A stretch of DNA of 28,230 bases. It comes from a virus. A model generated the notes under the pieces. It saw only the letters and a list, made by a program, of their open reading frames with translations. It ran no database searches and had not been told where the DNA came from. Shown here one piece after another: positions 14,306 to 21,888 of this stretch (positions are counted from its first letter, which is position 1; each line of letters begins with the position of its first letter). Location of the stretch: positions 1-28,230 of the IMG/VR virus record IMGVR_UViG_3300025425_000121, one strand, 5' to 3'. A program made the position numbers and the translations under genes.

Positions 14306-15643
14306 ATGTATCTTACTGAAAACTTACAAGAAAAATGGCAGCCAGTATTGGAGCATCCTGATTTACCAAAAATCAATGACGCATACAAAAGAGCTGTAAC
14401 AACTGTTATCTTGGAAAACCAAGAAAGAGCTACAAGAGAAGACTCAGCATTTATGACAGAAGCAAGTCCTGCTAACTTTAGTGGAACTATGCCTGACACA
14501 GGTGGAGTTGGTAAATGGGATCCGGTTTTAATATCACTAGTTAGAAGAGCAATGCCTAACCTTATTGCTTATGACGTTTGTGGTGTACAACCGATGACTG
14601 GACCTACTGGTCTTATCTTCGCTATGAAGTCAAGATATGGTTCTCAAGCAGGTGCTGAAGCATTATTTGACGAAGCTGATACTTCATTCAGTTCAACGGA
14701 TGCTGCTGGCGGATCTGGATCACCGGACGACCAAGCTGGTACTAACCCGTCAATACTTAACGATTCACCTGTAGGTACTTACACTACTGGTTCTGGTATG
14801 ACTACTGCACAAGCAGAAACTTTGGGTGATGGTACAGATGAGTTTGCTGAAATGGCTTTCTCAATCGATAAAGTTACGGTTACTGCTAAATCAAGAGCTC
14901 TTAAAGCTGAATACACTATGGAACTTGCTCAAGACTTAAAAGCAATCCACGGTTTAGACGCTGAAACAGAACTTGCTAACATTCTATCTTCTGAAATCCT
15001 TGCGGAAATCAATAGAGAAGTTGTTAGAACAATCTACAGCCACGCAAGAGCGGGTGCTCAAGTTAATACTACTACTGCTGGTACGTTTGACCTTGACACA
15101 GACTCTAACGGTAGATGGTCAGTTGAGAAATTCAAAGGACTATTATTCCAATTAGAGAGAGATGCTAATGCGATTGGTCAACTAACAAGAAGAGGAAAAG
15201 GTAATATAATTATCTGTTCAGCTGATGTTGCTTCTGCACTTCAAATGAGTGGTGTATTAGATTACGCTCCTGCTCTTTCTACTAACTTAAACGTTGATGA
15301 CACAGGAAATACTTTCGCTGGTGTATTGAATGGTAAATTTAAAGTTTACATTGATCCATATAGTGCAAACATTTCTGCTTCGCAATTCTACGTTGTAGGT
15401 TACAAAGGTTCTTCACCATACGACTCTGGACTATTCTATTGTCCTTACGTGCCATTACAAATGGTAAGAGCAGTTGGTCAAGATAGTTTCCAACCAAAAA
15501 TTGGATTCAAGACTAGATATGGAATGGTTCAAAACCCATTCGCAACGACTAATGGTACTGGTGCTTTAGACAATAGTGGTGCTGTTGCTGCTGCTGATAC
15601 AAACATCTATTACCGTAGAGTTAAGGTATCAAATATAATGTAA
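14306..15643 (+). CDS. 23: Major capsid protein gp23
   Basis: 445 residues (T4 gp23 has 521; marine relatives are often shorter). It builds the hexamers of the head. Typical blocks are GVGKWDPVLISLVRRAMPNL (about 67-86), YDVCGVQPMTGPTGLIFAMK, AEMAFSIDKVTVTAKSRALK, AEYTMELAQDLKAIHGLDAE, RRGKGNIIICSADVASALQM and the C-terminal VQNPFATTNG. The gp21 maturation cut is likely after E52, in FMTE-ASPANFSG, which approximates the I/L-x-E rule with Met at the first position. The gene has an AGGAG site and is followed by a strong terminator. The leader carries TTAATTAATTAA (14274-14285), also seen before gene 18. Confidence 0.96.
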   Translation: MYLTENLQEKWQPVLEHPDLPKINDAYKRAVTTVILENQERATREDSAFMTEASPANFSGTMPDTGGVGKWDPVLISLVRRAMPNLIAYDVCGVQPMTGPTGLIFAMKSRYGSQAGAEALFDEADTSFSSTDAAGGSGSPDDQAGTNPSILNDSPVGTYTTGSGMTTAQAETLGDGTDEFAEMAFSIDKVTVTAKSRALKAEYTMELAQDLKAIHGLDAETELANILSSEILAEINREVVRTIYSHARAGAQVNTTTAGTFDLDTDSNGRWSVEKFKGLLFQLERDANAIGQLTRRGKGNIIICSADVASALQMSGVLDYAPALSTNLNVDDTGNTFAGVLNGKFKVYIDPYSANISASQFYVVGYKGSSPYDSGLFYCPYVPLQMVRAVGQDSFQPKIGFKTRYGMVQNPFATTNGTGALDNSGAVAAADTNIYYRRVKVSNIM

Positions 15644-15680
15644 GGAAACTTTCTACTTCTACAGTAGAGACAATATATTA

Positions 15681-15708
15681 AAAGGCGGCTTTCGGGTCGC
15701 CTTTTTTT
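15681..15708 (+). terminator. Rho-independent terminator after gene 23
   Basis: Stem AAAGGCGGC (15681-15689) pairs with GTCGCCTTT (15696-15704), including one G-T pair, around a six-base loop TTTCGG, followed by a run of seven T (15702-15708). It is the clearest terminator in the window and closes the head gene block 38 bases after the capsid stop codon. Confidence 0.92.
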
Positions 15709-15723
15709 GGTCTAAAAAACCGT

Positions 15724-15731
15724 TATAAATA
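15724..15731 (+). promoter_or_regulatory. T4-type late promoter abutting the start codon of the tube-like gene
   Basis: A perfect TATAAATA lies only five bases before the ATG at 15737. With T4 late spacing (box at -13 to -6), transcription starts at 15737, the A of the ATG. No ribosome-binding site fits between them. It sits just after the gene 23 terminator, so the downstream gene is its own unit. Confidence 0.7.
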
Positions 15732-15736
15732 GTAGT

Positions 15737-16327
15737 ATGACAGAAACAAACGCAAACCTTAGACAACCTAGTGTAATGGACTATGCAAGTCCTATTCAGT
15801 TTAGATTCAAAATGAACAAATTACCTAATGTTGAATTCTTTGTACAAACTGCAAATATACCTGGTATTGCCTTAGGTTCAACAAGTTTTGAAACACCATT
15901 AAAAGATATTGCTGGCATTGGTGATAAGGTTACATATCAAACTTTAGATATATCGTTTCTGGTAGATGAAAATTTAAATAACTATAAAGAACTACATGAC
16001 TGGATTATAGGTTTAGGTTTTCCACAAGACCATAATCAATTTAAATCTTTACAGGCAATAGGTTCTGATAGATTTCCAGGTTCAACTGCAAGTTCATCAC
16101 CAACAGGAACATCTATTAAACAACCACTTTCTGAAGGTGGTATGTATTCAGACGCAACTTTAACAGTATTAAATAGTAAAAACATTGCAAAAACTGAGAT
16201 AAGATTTCAAAATGTATTTCCTTTATCTTTAGGAGCAATATCTTATGATATCAAAGCAAGTGATGTAGATTATATACAGGTGCAGGCAAGTTTCAATTAT
16301 ATGTATTACGAAATAGTACAGTTATAA
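15737..16327 (+). CDS. Tail-tube-like structural protein (second tube-fold protein)
   Basis: 196 residues with the outline of a phage tail tube protein: an N-terminal FRFKMNKLPNVEFFVQTANI strand pair, PGIALGSTSFETPLKDIAG, a central strand (TYQTLDISFLVDENLNNYKE), LHDWIIGLGFP helix, and a C-terminal region (RFQNVFPLSLGAISYDIKAS, then VQASFNYMYYEI) that parallels the GLYPETLAPI and ETFDVTLRYQYFE end of gp19 here. The fold is shared by gp19, gp48 and gp54 in T4, so it may be a tube paralogue, a tube initiator or a terminator protein. It is transcribed alone between a terminator and the next gene, from a late promoter. Exact role unknown. Confidence 0.6.
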   Translation: MTETNANLRQPSVMDYASPIQFRFKMNKLPNVEFFVQTANIPGIALGSTSFETPLKDIAGIGDKVTYQTLDISFLVDENLNNYKELHDWIIGLGFPQDHNQFKSLQAIGSDRFPGSTASSSPTGTSIKQPLSEGGMYSDATLTVLNSKNIAKTEIRFQNVFPLSLGAISYDIKASDVDYIQVQASFNYMYYEIVQL

Positions 16328-16355
16328 GACAACAAAATATATAGGATGACTTTTG

Positions 16356-17141
16356 ATGAATACTTTAACATGGATCGACAAGGCCGTCTGCCTAGGTAAT
16401 GGGCAATCAAGACAAGGTCTAAACCTCAACAAGATGAAAGACTATGCAACTGTAATAGGTTGTAATGCAATCTATCGTGATTTCACGCCTGATATATTAG
16501 TAGCATTAGATTCAAGAATATCACACGAGATATATCGTAATGCAAATCTCAAAGATATGAAAGTATATCTAGGTTACTGGACACCTGTTCCTATATTTGT
16601 TGCGAAAGAAATGATGAAAACAATGGCAGACAAAACTAATATTGTTTGGAATGATAGTGAAGAAGTTGTTTATCACGGTGCTGATGGAATATTCACACTT
16701 ATAAGGGGGCATAATTTAGGTATAACTTATATCACAGGTGTTTCTAAAGAAGATAAAATAATAAACATTGAACCAGATGTAGATGGTTTCGCATATGCAA
16801 CAGGTAGTCGATCAGTACATTTGGCTTGTGAGTTAAATGCCAAAGAAGTTTATATAGTAGGACATGATCTATATTCTAATGACAATAAAATTAATAACTT
16901 ATATGCAGGTACAAAAGGTTATGGCGATAAAGACGCTATGGCAATGAATCCAAATAATCCAGATGAAACATTTAACTGGATACTACAACATAAGAATACA
17001 TTTGATAAGTTTTCAGATGTTCAGTTTTACAAGGTAAACAAGGGTAATTTAAAGACTGCCTCTAAAATATCTGAGTGGTCAGACTGTACTAATCTAAAAT
17101 ATATAACACAAGAAGAAATGACTCAATCGCTTTACAATTAA
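16356..17141 (+). CDS. Rossmann-like protein of DUF115/sialyltransferase-like appearance
   Basis: 261 residues from the ATG at 16356, with AGGA at 16343-16346. A TTG at 16353 is also in frame. Features are a nucleotide-binding-like loop CLGNGQSRQGLNL (about 12-24 from the ATG), then VIGCNAIYRDFTPDILVALD, and ATGSRSVHLACELNAKEVYI followed by VGHDLYS near residues 145-170. This GNGxSR, GCNA, D and VGxD arrangement resembles DUF115-type and sialyltransferase-like proteins found in marine phages, which suggests transfer of a sugar or phosphate group, possibly to a surface glycan or nucleotide. I cannot name the substrate. It follows the tube-like gene by 28 bases and precedes uvsY. Confidence 0.5.
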   Translation: MNTLTWIDKAVCLGNGQSRQGLNLNKMKDYATVIGCNAIYRDFTPDILVALDSRISHEIYRNANLKDMKVYLGYWTPVPIFVAKEMMKTMADKTNIVWNDSEEVVYHGADGIFTLIRGHNLGITYITGVSKEDKIINIEPDVDGFAYATGSRSVHLACELNAKEVYIVGHDLYSNDNKINNLYAGTKGYGDKDAMAMNPNNPDETFNWILQHKNTFDKFSDVQFYKVNKGNLKTASKISEWSDCTNLKYITQEEMTQSLYN

Positions 17142-17159
17142 TCAAAAAGGTGATATAAT
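17131..17159 (+). promoter_or_regulatory. Sigma70-like promoter with extended -10 before uvsY
   Basis: TTTACA (17131-17136), 17-base spacer, TATAAT (17154-17159) with TGA before it, making an extended -10. The predicted start is around 17164-17166, the latter being the A of the uvsY ATG. The same design occurs at 20233 and 25412. The -35 lies inside the end of the upstream gene. Confidence 0.75.
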
Positions 17160-17165
17160 ATATAC

Positions 17166-17594
17166 ATGACATTAGAAGAATTACAACAATCAGTAGATAG
17201 AGATTTTAAATTAGATGACACAGAACTAGACGCCGAGTCAATTAAGATACCTCTATTACATAATAAGTATCTACAATATTTTAATAAGTTTTCTTTACTA
17301 TTGAAGAAATCTGAATATGAACATAAGACTATGATAAGAGATAAATGGGAATACTACACAGGTAAAGCGGACTCGGCAGTATATCTATTAAAACCTTTTG
17401 ATATAAAAGTATTAAAGTCAGATGTGCATATCTATATGGATTCAGATTCAGATTTACAAAGAGCAGATCAAAAAGTGGCTTATCAAAATCAAATCGTTAA
17501 GTACCTTGAACAAGTTTTAAGAAGTATAAACAATAGAACATTTTTAATTAAAAACGCTATTGAATGGAAGAAGTTTACTAGCGGTGCAATATAA
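17166..17594 (+). CDS. uvsY: Recombination mediator UvsY
   Basis: 142 residues (T4 UvsY has 137). UvsY loads the UvsX recombinase on single-stranded DNA coated with gp32 during recombination-dependent replication. The pattern IPLLHNKYLQYFNKFSLLLK (about 29-48), then RDKWEYYTGKADSAVY, LKSDVHIYMDSDSDLQ and the C-terminal helix SINNRTFLIKNAIEWKKFTS is the standard UvsY architecture. It has no ribosome-binding site and sits right at a strong promoter, so its mRNA may be leaderless. It overlaps the start of the oxygenase gene by 11 bases. UvsX and gp32 are not in this window. Confidence 0.93.
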   Translation: MTLEELQQSVDRDFKLDDTELDAESIKIPLLHNKYLQYFNKFSLLLKKSEYEHKTMIRDKWEYYTGKADSAVYLLKPFDIKVLKSDVHIYMDSDSDLQRADQKVAYQNQIVKYLEQVLRSINNRTFLIKNAIEWKKFTSGAI

Positions 17595-18126
17595 TAATTT
17601 TCGTATAACGGTACCAAATAATATCTGTGATAGAATAATAAAAGATAATGAGTCACTAGATATTATAGAAGCAACTATTGAATCTGGTAATAACGATAAG
17701 AGTAGAAGAAGCTCTAAAATATCATGGGTACCTCAGAATAAATTTCCAAAAGAACTTAAAAATTATATTAATACAGCTAACAAAACATTTAATTTTTCAT
17801 TAAAAGAATTCGAATCTTTACAATATACTAGATATAAAAAAGACGATCATTATAATTGGCATACAGATACTCATAGTAAACCTTATAGAAATGGTATGAT
17901 TAGAAAATTAAGTTTTACATTATGTTTAAATGATGAATTTGAGGGTGGTGATTTTAAAATATGTGTACCACATCCAATAGTAGATAAGACAACAGAAGAA
18001 ACAATTAAACTTAAAAAAGGTGAAATGATTATCTTTCCTAGTCATACATGGCATAAGGTAGATAAAGTAACCAAAGGTATCAGGAAATCACTCGTAGGTT
18101 GGGTCGTAGGAAAACTATGGATATAA
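17584..18126 (+). CDS. 2-oxoglutarate/Fe(II)-dependent oxygenase (prolyl hydroxylase-like)
   Basis: About 180 residues if it starts at GTG 17584 (VQYNNFRITV), with GGAAGAAG at 17565-17572 as ribosome-binding sequence. The frame stays open upstream to a TTG at 17560. The double-stranded beta helix core is clear: YNWHTDTHSK gives the HxD iron ligands, LNDEFEGGDFKI is the standard following strand, FPSHTWHKVDKVTKGIRKSLVGWVVG supplies the distal His and the Arg that binds 2-oxoglutarate. Such oxygenases are common in marine T4-like phages and might hydroxylate protein or modify nucleic acid; the target is unknown. It overlaps uvsY and precedes uvsW. Confidence 0.85.
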   Translation: MQYNNFRITVPNNICDRIIKDNESLDIIEATIESGNNDKSRRSSKISWVPQNKFPKELKNYINTANKTFNFSLKEFESLQYTRYKKDDHYNWHTDTHSKPYRNGMIRKLSFTLCLNDEFEGGDFKICVPHPIVDKTTEETIKLKKGEMIIFPSHTWHKVDKVTKGIRKSLVGWVVGKLWI

Positions 18127-18130
18127 GCAT

Positions 18131-18138
18131 TATAAATA
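18131..18138 (+). promoter_or_regulatory. T4-type late promoter for uvsW
   Basis: A perfect TATAAATA. T4 uvsW is itself a late gene, so this placement fits known regulation. The predicted start is 18144, which is the A of an ATG opening a 16-codon frame (18144-18194) that overlaps the uvsW start at 18169 in a different frame. No good ribosome-binding site precedes 18169. Confidence 0.75.
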
Positions 18139-18168
18139 TAAGTATGAAAACATTGAACATACATTTAT

Positions 18169-19668
18169 ATGACTTACAATCAAGACAATTCTAATCTCCT
18201 CATTATAGAAAAAAAGAACGAAGTTTACATTACGGTTGAGTGCGACTCTGGTGTACAACGAGAGATATCAGAATTCTTTACTTTCTATGTACCAGGATAT
18301 AAATTCATGCCAGCATTTCGTAATCGAATGTGGGATGGAAAGATAAGATTATTCTCACAGAAAACTAAAGAAATTTACTTTGGTCTATATCCATACATTA
18401 AGGCATTTGCTGAAGAAAGAGGTTATAACATAGTCGCTGGTAAAGATGTAGATATAGAGAATAAAGTTGATAGAGATGTTGTTATTAAATTTTCAAATAG
18501 TTTAGGTCAAAAATTTGAAGCAAGAGATTATCAGATAGACGCAATATACCATAGTTTAAAACGCAATAGGACGCTTCTGGTGAGTCCTACAGCATCCGGT
18601 AAGTCATTCATCATATATTCTTTAATACGTTACTACAGTCATCTAATCAAGGATAACCCTAACAATCGAATACTACTAATCGTACCTACGACATCATTAG
18701 TGGAACAAATGTATACCGATTTTGAATCGTATGGTTGGAATGTAAAGAGATATTGTCATAGATTATATAGTGGATACTCTAATCAAACAGATAAGAAAGT
18801 ATTAATATCTACATGGCAAAGTCTATACAAGTTGCCAAAAGAATACTTTGAGCAATTCGGTGTTGTATTTGGTGATGAAGCTCATCTATTTAAATCAAAA
18901 TCATTGACAGAAATTATGACTAAACTAGTTGATTGTAAATATCGTATTGGTCTTACAGGAACATTAGATGGTGCTCATACACATAAGTTAGTATTAGAAG
19001 GACTATTTGGTGCCGTTAATAAGGTAACTACAACTAAAAAATTAATGGATAAGAATCAGTTAAGTAATCTTGTTGTGAGATGTCTAATACTTAAACATAG
19101 TGAGTCAAATGCAAAGATCATATCAAAAGGTAAGTATCAAGACGAGATAGACTATCTGGTTGGCAGTACATCAAGAAATAATTTCATTCGTAATCTAGCA
19201 CTTAAACTGAAAGGTAATACTTTAATATTATTTCAACTCGTAGAGAAACATGGTAAGAATTTACATAAGATTATTGAAGATAAGGCAGAAGAAGGTCGAA
19301 AGGTTTTTTATATATATGGCGGAGTTGATACGGAAGAACGAGAGAAGGCTAGATCAATAGTTGAAACAGAAAACAATGCTATTATTGTTGCAAGTTATGG
19401 AACATTCTCTACTGGTATCAATATTAAAAATTTACACAATATAATCTTTGCAAGTCCATCAAAGAGTAGAATAAGAAATCTACAATCAATCGGTAGAGGT
19501 CTAAGACTAGGTGATAATAAAGTTAATGCAACTCTATATGATATATCGGATGATTTAAGTTATAAGTCTAAAGAGAATTATACGCTAAAACACTTCCAGG
19601 AAAGAATAAGTATATACACAGAGGAAGAGTTTGAATACGAGATACATAACATTAACCTAAAAGACTAA
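18169..19668 (+). CDS. uvsW: UvsW RNA-DNA and DNA helicase
   Basis: 499 residues (T4 UvsW has 503). A superfamily 2 helicase that unwinds R-loops and branched DNA, helping shift replication from origins to recombination. The N-terminal domain carries FFTFYVPGYKF and RMWDGKIRLF (about 36-62), the conserved UvsW start. Helicase motifs are SPTASGKS (139-146), IVPTTSLVEQM, GDEAH (235-239), LTGTLDG, TLILFQLVEKHG, and the C-terminal STGINIKNLHNIIF with QSIGRGLRLG (motif VI). The family and late promoter agree. The annotated ATG is the only one possible, since an in-frame stop lies 15 bases upstream. It lacks a clear ribosome-binding site. Confidence 0.95.
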   Translation: MTYNQDNSNLLIIEKKNEVYITVECDSGVQREISEFFTFYVPGYKFMPAFRNRMWDGKIRLFSQKTKEIYFGLYPYIKAFAEERGYNIVAGKDVDIENKVDRDVVIKFSNSLGQKFEARDYQIDAIYHSLKRNRTLLVSPTASGKSFIIYSLIRYYSHLIKDNPNNRILLIVPTTSLVEQMYTDFESYGWNVKRYCHRLYSGYSNQTDKKVLISTWQSLYKLPKEYFEQFGVVFGDEAHLFKSKSLTEIMTKLVDCKYRIGLTGTLDGAHTHKLVLEGLFGAVNKVTTTKKLMDKNQLSNLVVRCLILKHSESNAKIISKGKYQDEIDYLVGSTSRNNFIRNLALKLKGNTLILFQLVEKHGKNLHKIIEDKAEEGRKVFYIYGGVDTEEREKARSIVETENNAIIVASYGTFSTGINIKNLHNIIFASPSKSRIRNLQSIGRGLRLGDNKVNATLYDISDDLSYKSKENYTLKHFQERISIYTEEEFEYEIHNINLKD

Positions 19669-19671
19669 ATA
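19665..19671 (+). promoter_or_regulatory. Possible variant late box (CTAAATA) at the Sm-like gene
   Basis: CTAAATA ends five bases before the ATG at 19677, the same distance as the TATAAATA before the gene at 15737, so T4-type spacing puts the transcript start on the ATG itself. The 14-base CTAAATAGTATTAT is repeated at 11-24 before gene 13. The first position departs from the T4 consensus, and the box overlaps the end of uvsW. Confidence 0.4.
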
Positions 19672-19676
19672 GTATT

Positions 19677-20126
19677 ATGACTAAAGTTAAAACAGATTAT
19701 CGTATGGTTAGACTAACTGATGGTAGCACTATCATGGGTTCGATTACAGTTGATAAAGACTTCTTACGAATCACAAATGCATTAGAATTAAAAACCATAC
19801 AAAGAAATACAGAATTTGGTTCTAAAGAAGATTCTACACTTGCACCTTGGTTGCCATTTACAGATGATAAAGTATTCATTATTCCTAAAGATAAGGTTAT
19901 GATTATTACCCAAGCGGACGATCATATATCCCATTACTATGAGGTTATATTAAACAAACTAGAAAAGACTAAATCTAAACCTGTTCTTTCTCCTCAAGAA
20001 ATGGAAAAGATATTTAGTTTAGCGGATCAAATGGAAAAAATGCAGGCACTACAGTCCTCACAAGAAGAAGTGGATTGGGATAAAGAAGACCTATTTGAAC
20101 TATTTGGTAAGAAAACTATCCATTAA
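19677..20126 (+). CDS. Sm-like (LSm-fold) conserved phage protein
   Basis: 149 residues. The N-terminal 80 residues read like an Sm fold: MVRLTDGSTIMGSI (about 9-22, an Sm1-like strand pair), LRITNALEL, a polar loop, then LAPWLPFTDDKVFIIPKDKV followed by MIITQAD. This arrangement (V/L-R-L-x-G, then APWLPF and an I-x-K-D-x-V strand) recurs in an uncharacterised protein of marine T4-like phages. The C-terminal half is a charged helix (SPQEMEKIFSLADQMEKMQA) ending in acidic residues. RNA binding or a regulatory role is possible but unproven. The ATG lies eight bases after the uvsW stop with no ribosome-binding site. Confidence 0.55.
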   Translation: MTKVKTDYRMVRLTDGSTIMGSITVDKDFLRITNALELKTIQRNTEFGSKEDSTLAPWLPFTDDKVFIIPKDKVMIITQADDHISHYYEVILNKLEKTKSKPVLSPQEMEKIFSLADQMEKMQALQSSQEEVDWDKEDLFELFGKKTIH

Positions 20127-20168
20127 AATATAGCTATATAGCTGGTTCTCTAAGCATCTACATATGCA

Positions 20169-20196
20169 AGTATAACATAGATACCAGAATAGTCAA
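20169..20196 (-). promoter_or_regulatory. Possible leftward sigma70-like promoter
   Basis: On the minus strand: TTGACT (complement of 20191-20196), 16-base spacer, TATACT (complement of 20169-20174) preceded by TGT, an extended -10. Transcription would start near 20162 and run left across the palindrome at 20132-20143 and into the 3' end of the Sm-like gene. No leftward gene is seen, so a short or antisense RNA is the only obvious product. Chance occurrence in AT-rich DNA is possible. Confidence 0.35.
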
Positions 20197-20232
20197 GCGT
20201 ATTACAAAAACAATTTAATTAATACAACCTGC

Positions 20233-20261
20233 TTTACATTTAGATATAAAAATGATATAAT
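20233..20261 (+). promoter_or_regulatory. Sigma70-like promoter with extended -10 before gene 55
   Basis: TTTACA (20233-20238), 17 bases, TATAAT (20256-20261) preceded by TGA. It is the same hexamers and spacing as the uvsY promoter. The predicted start near 20268 leaves about a 20-base leader before the ATG at 20289. It would place the late sigma factor under host-type early or middle control. Confidence 0.75.
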
Positions 20262-20288
20262 TAGATATATTAATCAGAAAGATAAATT

Positions 20289-20804
20289 ATGGAAAAAACA
20301 AAAGCAAAACTGAAACCACATTATGTAGATAATAAGAAGTTTTTAGTTGCTATGATAGAACACAGAGAAAAAGTCCAGAAGGCAGAAGACAAGAAACGAA
20401 AAGCACCAATGGTGACTAACTATATAGGTGAGTGTTTTTTGAAGATCGCTAATCACTTATCTTACAGACCGAATTTTATAAACTATACTTATCGTGATGA
20501 CATGATATCAGACGGTATAGAAAACTGTTTACAGTACATGAGAAACTTCAACCCAGAGAAATCTAGTAACCCATTTGCATACTTCACACAGATTATATAT
20601 TATGCATTTATTCGTAGAATACAAAAAGAAAAGAAACAGCAAGATGTTAAGGCTAAACTAATTGCAAGTTCTGGTACTGAAATGATGTTAGATACATTAA
20701 CTGGCGATGACGCTCAATATAAAAATCAGATGTTAGAGTTTTTACAAAGAAATGTATTGCCAAGTGAACCGAAAGAACCAAAAAAAGTGAAGAAGAAAAA
20801 GTAA
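20289..20804 (+). CDS. 55: Late-transcription sigma factor gp55
   Basis: 171 residues (T4 gp55 has 185). A minimal sigma70-family protein that directs RNA polymerase to TATAAATA late promoters. Region 2 is visible: NYTYRDDMISDGIENCLQYM (about 65-84), RNFNPEKSSNPFAYFTQIIY and AFIRRIQKEKKQQ, matching the sigma pattern of DL-x(n)-G, F-x(n)-AYFT and I-R-R. In T4 the C-terminus binds the sliding clamp through a hydrophobic-acidic motif; here the protein ends in a strongly basic tail (EPKEPKKVKKKK), with QMLEFLQ just before. Four perfect TATAAATA boxes in this window have the right placement to be its targets. Confidence 0.92.
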   Translation: MEKTKAKLKPHYVDNKKFLVAMIEHREKVQKAEDKKRKAPMVTNYIGECFLKIANHLSYRPNFINYTYRDDMISDGIENCLQYMRNFNPEKSSNPFAYFTQIIYYAFIRRIQKEKKQQDVKAKLIASSGTEMMLDTLTGDDAQYKNQMLEFLQRNVLPSEPKEPKKVKKKK

Positions 20805-20808
20805 TTAT

Positions 20809-21888
20809 ATGCTAATCGCCCTGCTAAATGATACTCACTTTGGTGTGAGAAACGATAGTATGATTTTTGATGACTTTCTACATAAGTTCTATGAAGAAGT
20901 ATTTTTTCCATATGTGGATAAACATAATATCAAAACACTTATTCATTTAGGTGATGTAGTTGATAGAAGAAAATATATTAATTTTAGAGTTGCTGATAAC
21001 TTTAAAAAGAAGTTCTTACAGAAACTATGGGATAAGAAGATTGATACTCATATCCTTATAGGTAATCACGATATCTATTTCAAGAATACAAACAGCGTAA
21101 ATGCATTACAACAGTTATGTACTGCACCTGACGGTGTCAACGAGCCTTGGATATACGAAGAACCTAAAGTTGTAAACTTTGATGGTCTTGATATATTAAT
21201 GCTACCTTGGATAAATCCTGAAAATCAAGAACATTCATTTAATATGTTAAATACAGCAAAGGCAGATGTTTGTATGGCACACCTAGACTTAAATGGTTTC
21301 TTTATGCATGAGAACATAACACAAACGCACGGTTACGATAAGAGTATTGTAAAAAGATTTGAGAAAACAATCTCAGGACATTTTCATTCTAAAAGTGATG
21401 ATGGTCAGATATTCTATTTAGGTGCTCAATATGAAATGACATGGTCAGATTACGGTCAAACAAAAGGGTTTCATATATTTGATACTGATACGAGAGAGTT
21501 AGAGTTTATACTTAATCCTAATACTATATTTGAAAAGTTAATGTACAATGATACAGAAACAAACTATGATAATTTTGATATAAGTTCTCTACATAATAAA
21601 TTTGTGAAACTTATAGTTGTCAGTAAGAAAAACAATGAGATGTTTGATAGATTGCTTGATAGATTATATAATAAAATAACTGTACACGAGTTAAAGATAT
21701 TAGAAGATTACTCCGATCTAAACGCCAACCTAGTAAGTGATGATGTTGCTGACGGCACAGAAGATACAATGACACTTGTAAATAACTTTGTAGATCAATT
21801 GCCTGTTGATTTAGATAAGAACAAATTAAAGAGTATGATTAAAGAAACATTTTTAGAGGCACAAGATACGGATATACCAATCAAATGA
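20809..21888 (+). CDS. 47: Recombination endonuclease subunit gp47 (Mre11/SbcD-like)
   Basis: 359 residues (T4 gp47 has 339). The metallophosphoesterase nuclease of the gp46/47 complex, which resects DNA ends for recombination-dependent replication and degrades host DNA. Metal-binding motifs in order are LNDTHFG (6-12), HLGDVVDRR (46-54), IGNHD (84-88), MAHLD and ISGHFHSKS (the H-x-H end motif). The C-terminal part is helical, with LDRLYNKITVHELKILEDYS. It starts four bases after gene 55 and overlaps the MT-A70 gene by four bases (ATGA). Its partner gp46 follows after that inserted gene. Confidence 0.95.
   Translation: MLIALLNDTHFGVRNDSMIFDDFLHKFYEEVFFPYVDKHNIKTLIHLGDVVDRRKYINFRVADNFKKKFLQKLWDKKIDTHILIGNHDIYFKNTNSVNALQQLCTAPDGVNEPWIYEEPKVVNFDGLDILMLPWINPENQEHSFNMLNTAKADVCMAHLDLNGFFMHENITQTHGYDKSIVKRFEKTISGHFHSKSDDGQIFYLGAQYEMTWSDYGQTKGFHIFDTDTRELEFILNPNTIFEKLMYNDTETNYDNFDISSLHNKFVKLIVVSKKNNEMFDRLLDRLYNKITVHELKILEDYSDLNANLVSDDVADGTEDTMTLVNNFVDQLPVDLDKNKLKSMIKETFLEAQDTDIPIK

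Larger units (their letters stand above)
20127..20288 (+). other. Longest intergenic gap; regulatory, no gene seen
   Basis: These 162 bases hold no convincing open frame or tRNA. They contain a short palindrome AGCTATATAGCT (20132-20143), a promoter-like sequence on the opposite strand (20169-20196) and the sigma70-like promoter of gene 55 (20233-20261). Confidence 0.7.

Noticed and set aside
14973-15155. 60-codon + strand open frame inside gene 23
   Set aside because: Out-of-frame shadow within the major capsid gene with no start signal.
18144-18194. 16-codon frame as a frameshifted N-terminus of UvsW
   Set aside because: It loosely resembles the start of T4 UvsW, but the frame from 18169 already contains the residues that align with the T4 N-terminus, so no frameshift is needed. 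Kept only as a possible leader frame.
20127-20232. tRNA or structured RNA gene in the gap before gene 55
   Set aside because: No cloverleaf, T-loop (GTTC-A) arrangement or conserved ends; only a 12-base palindrome.
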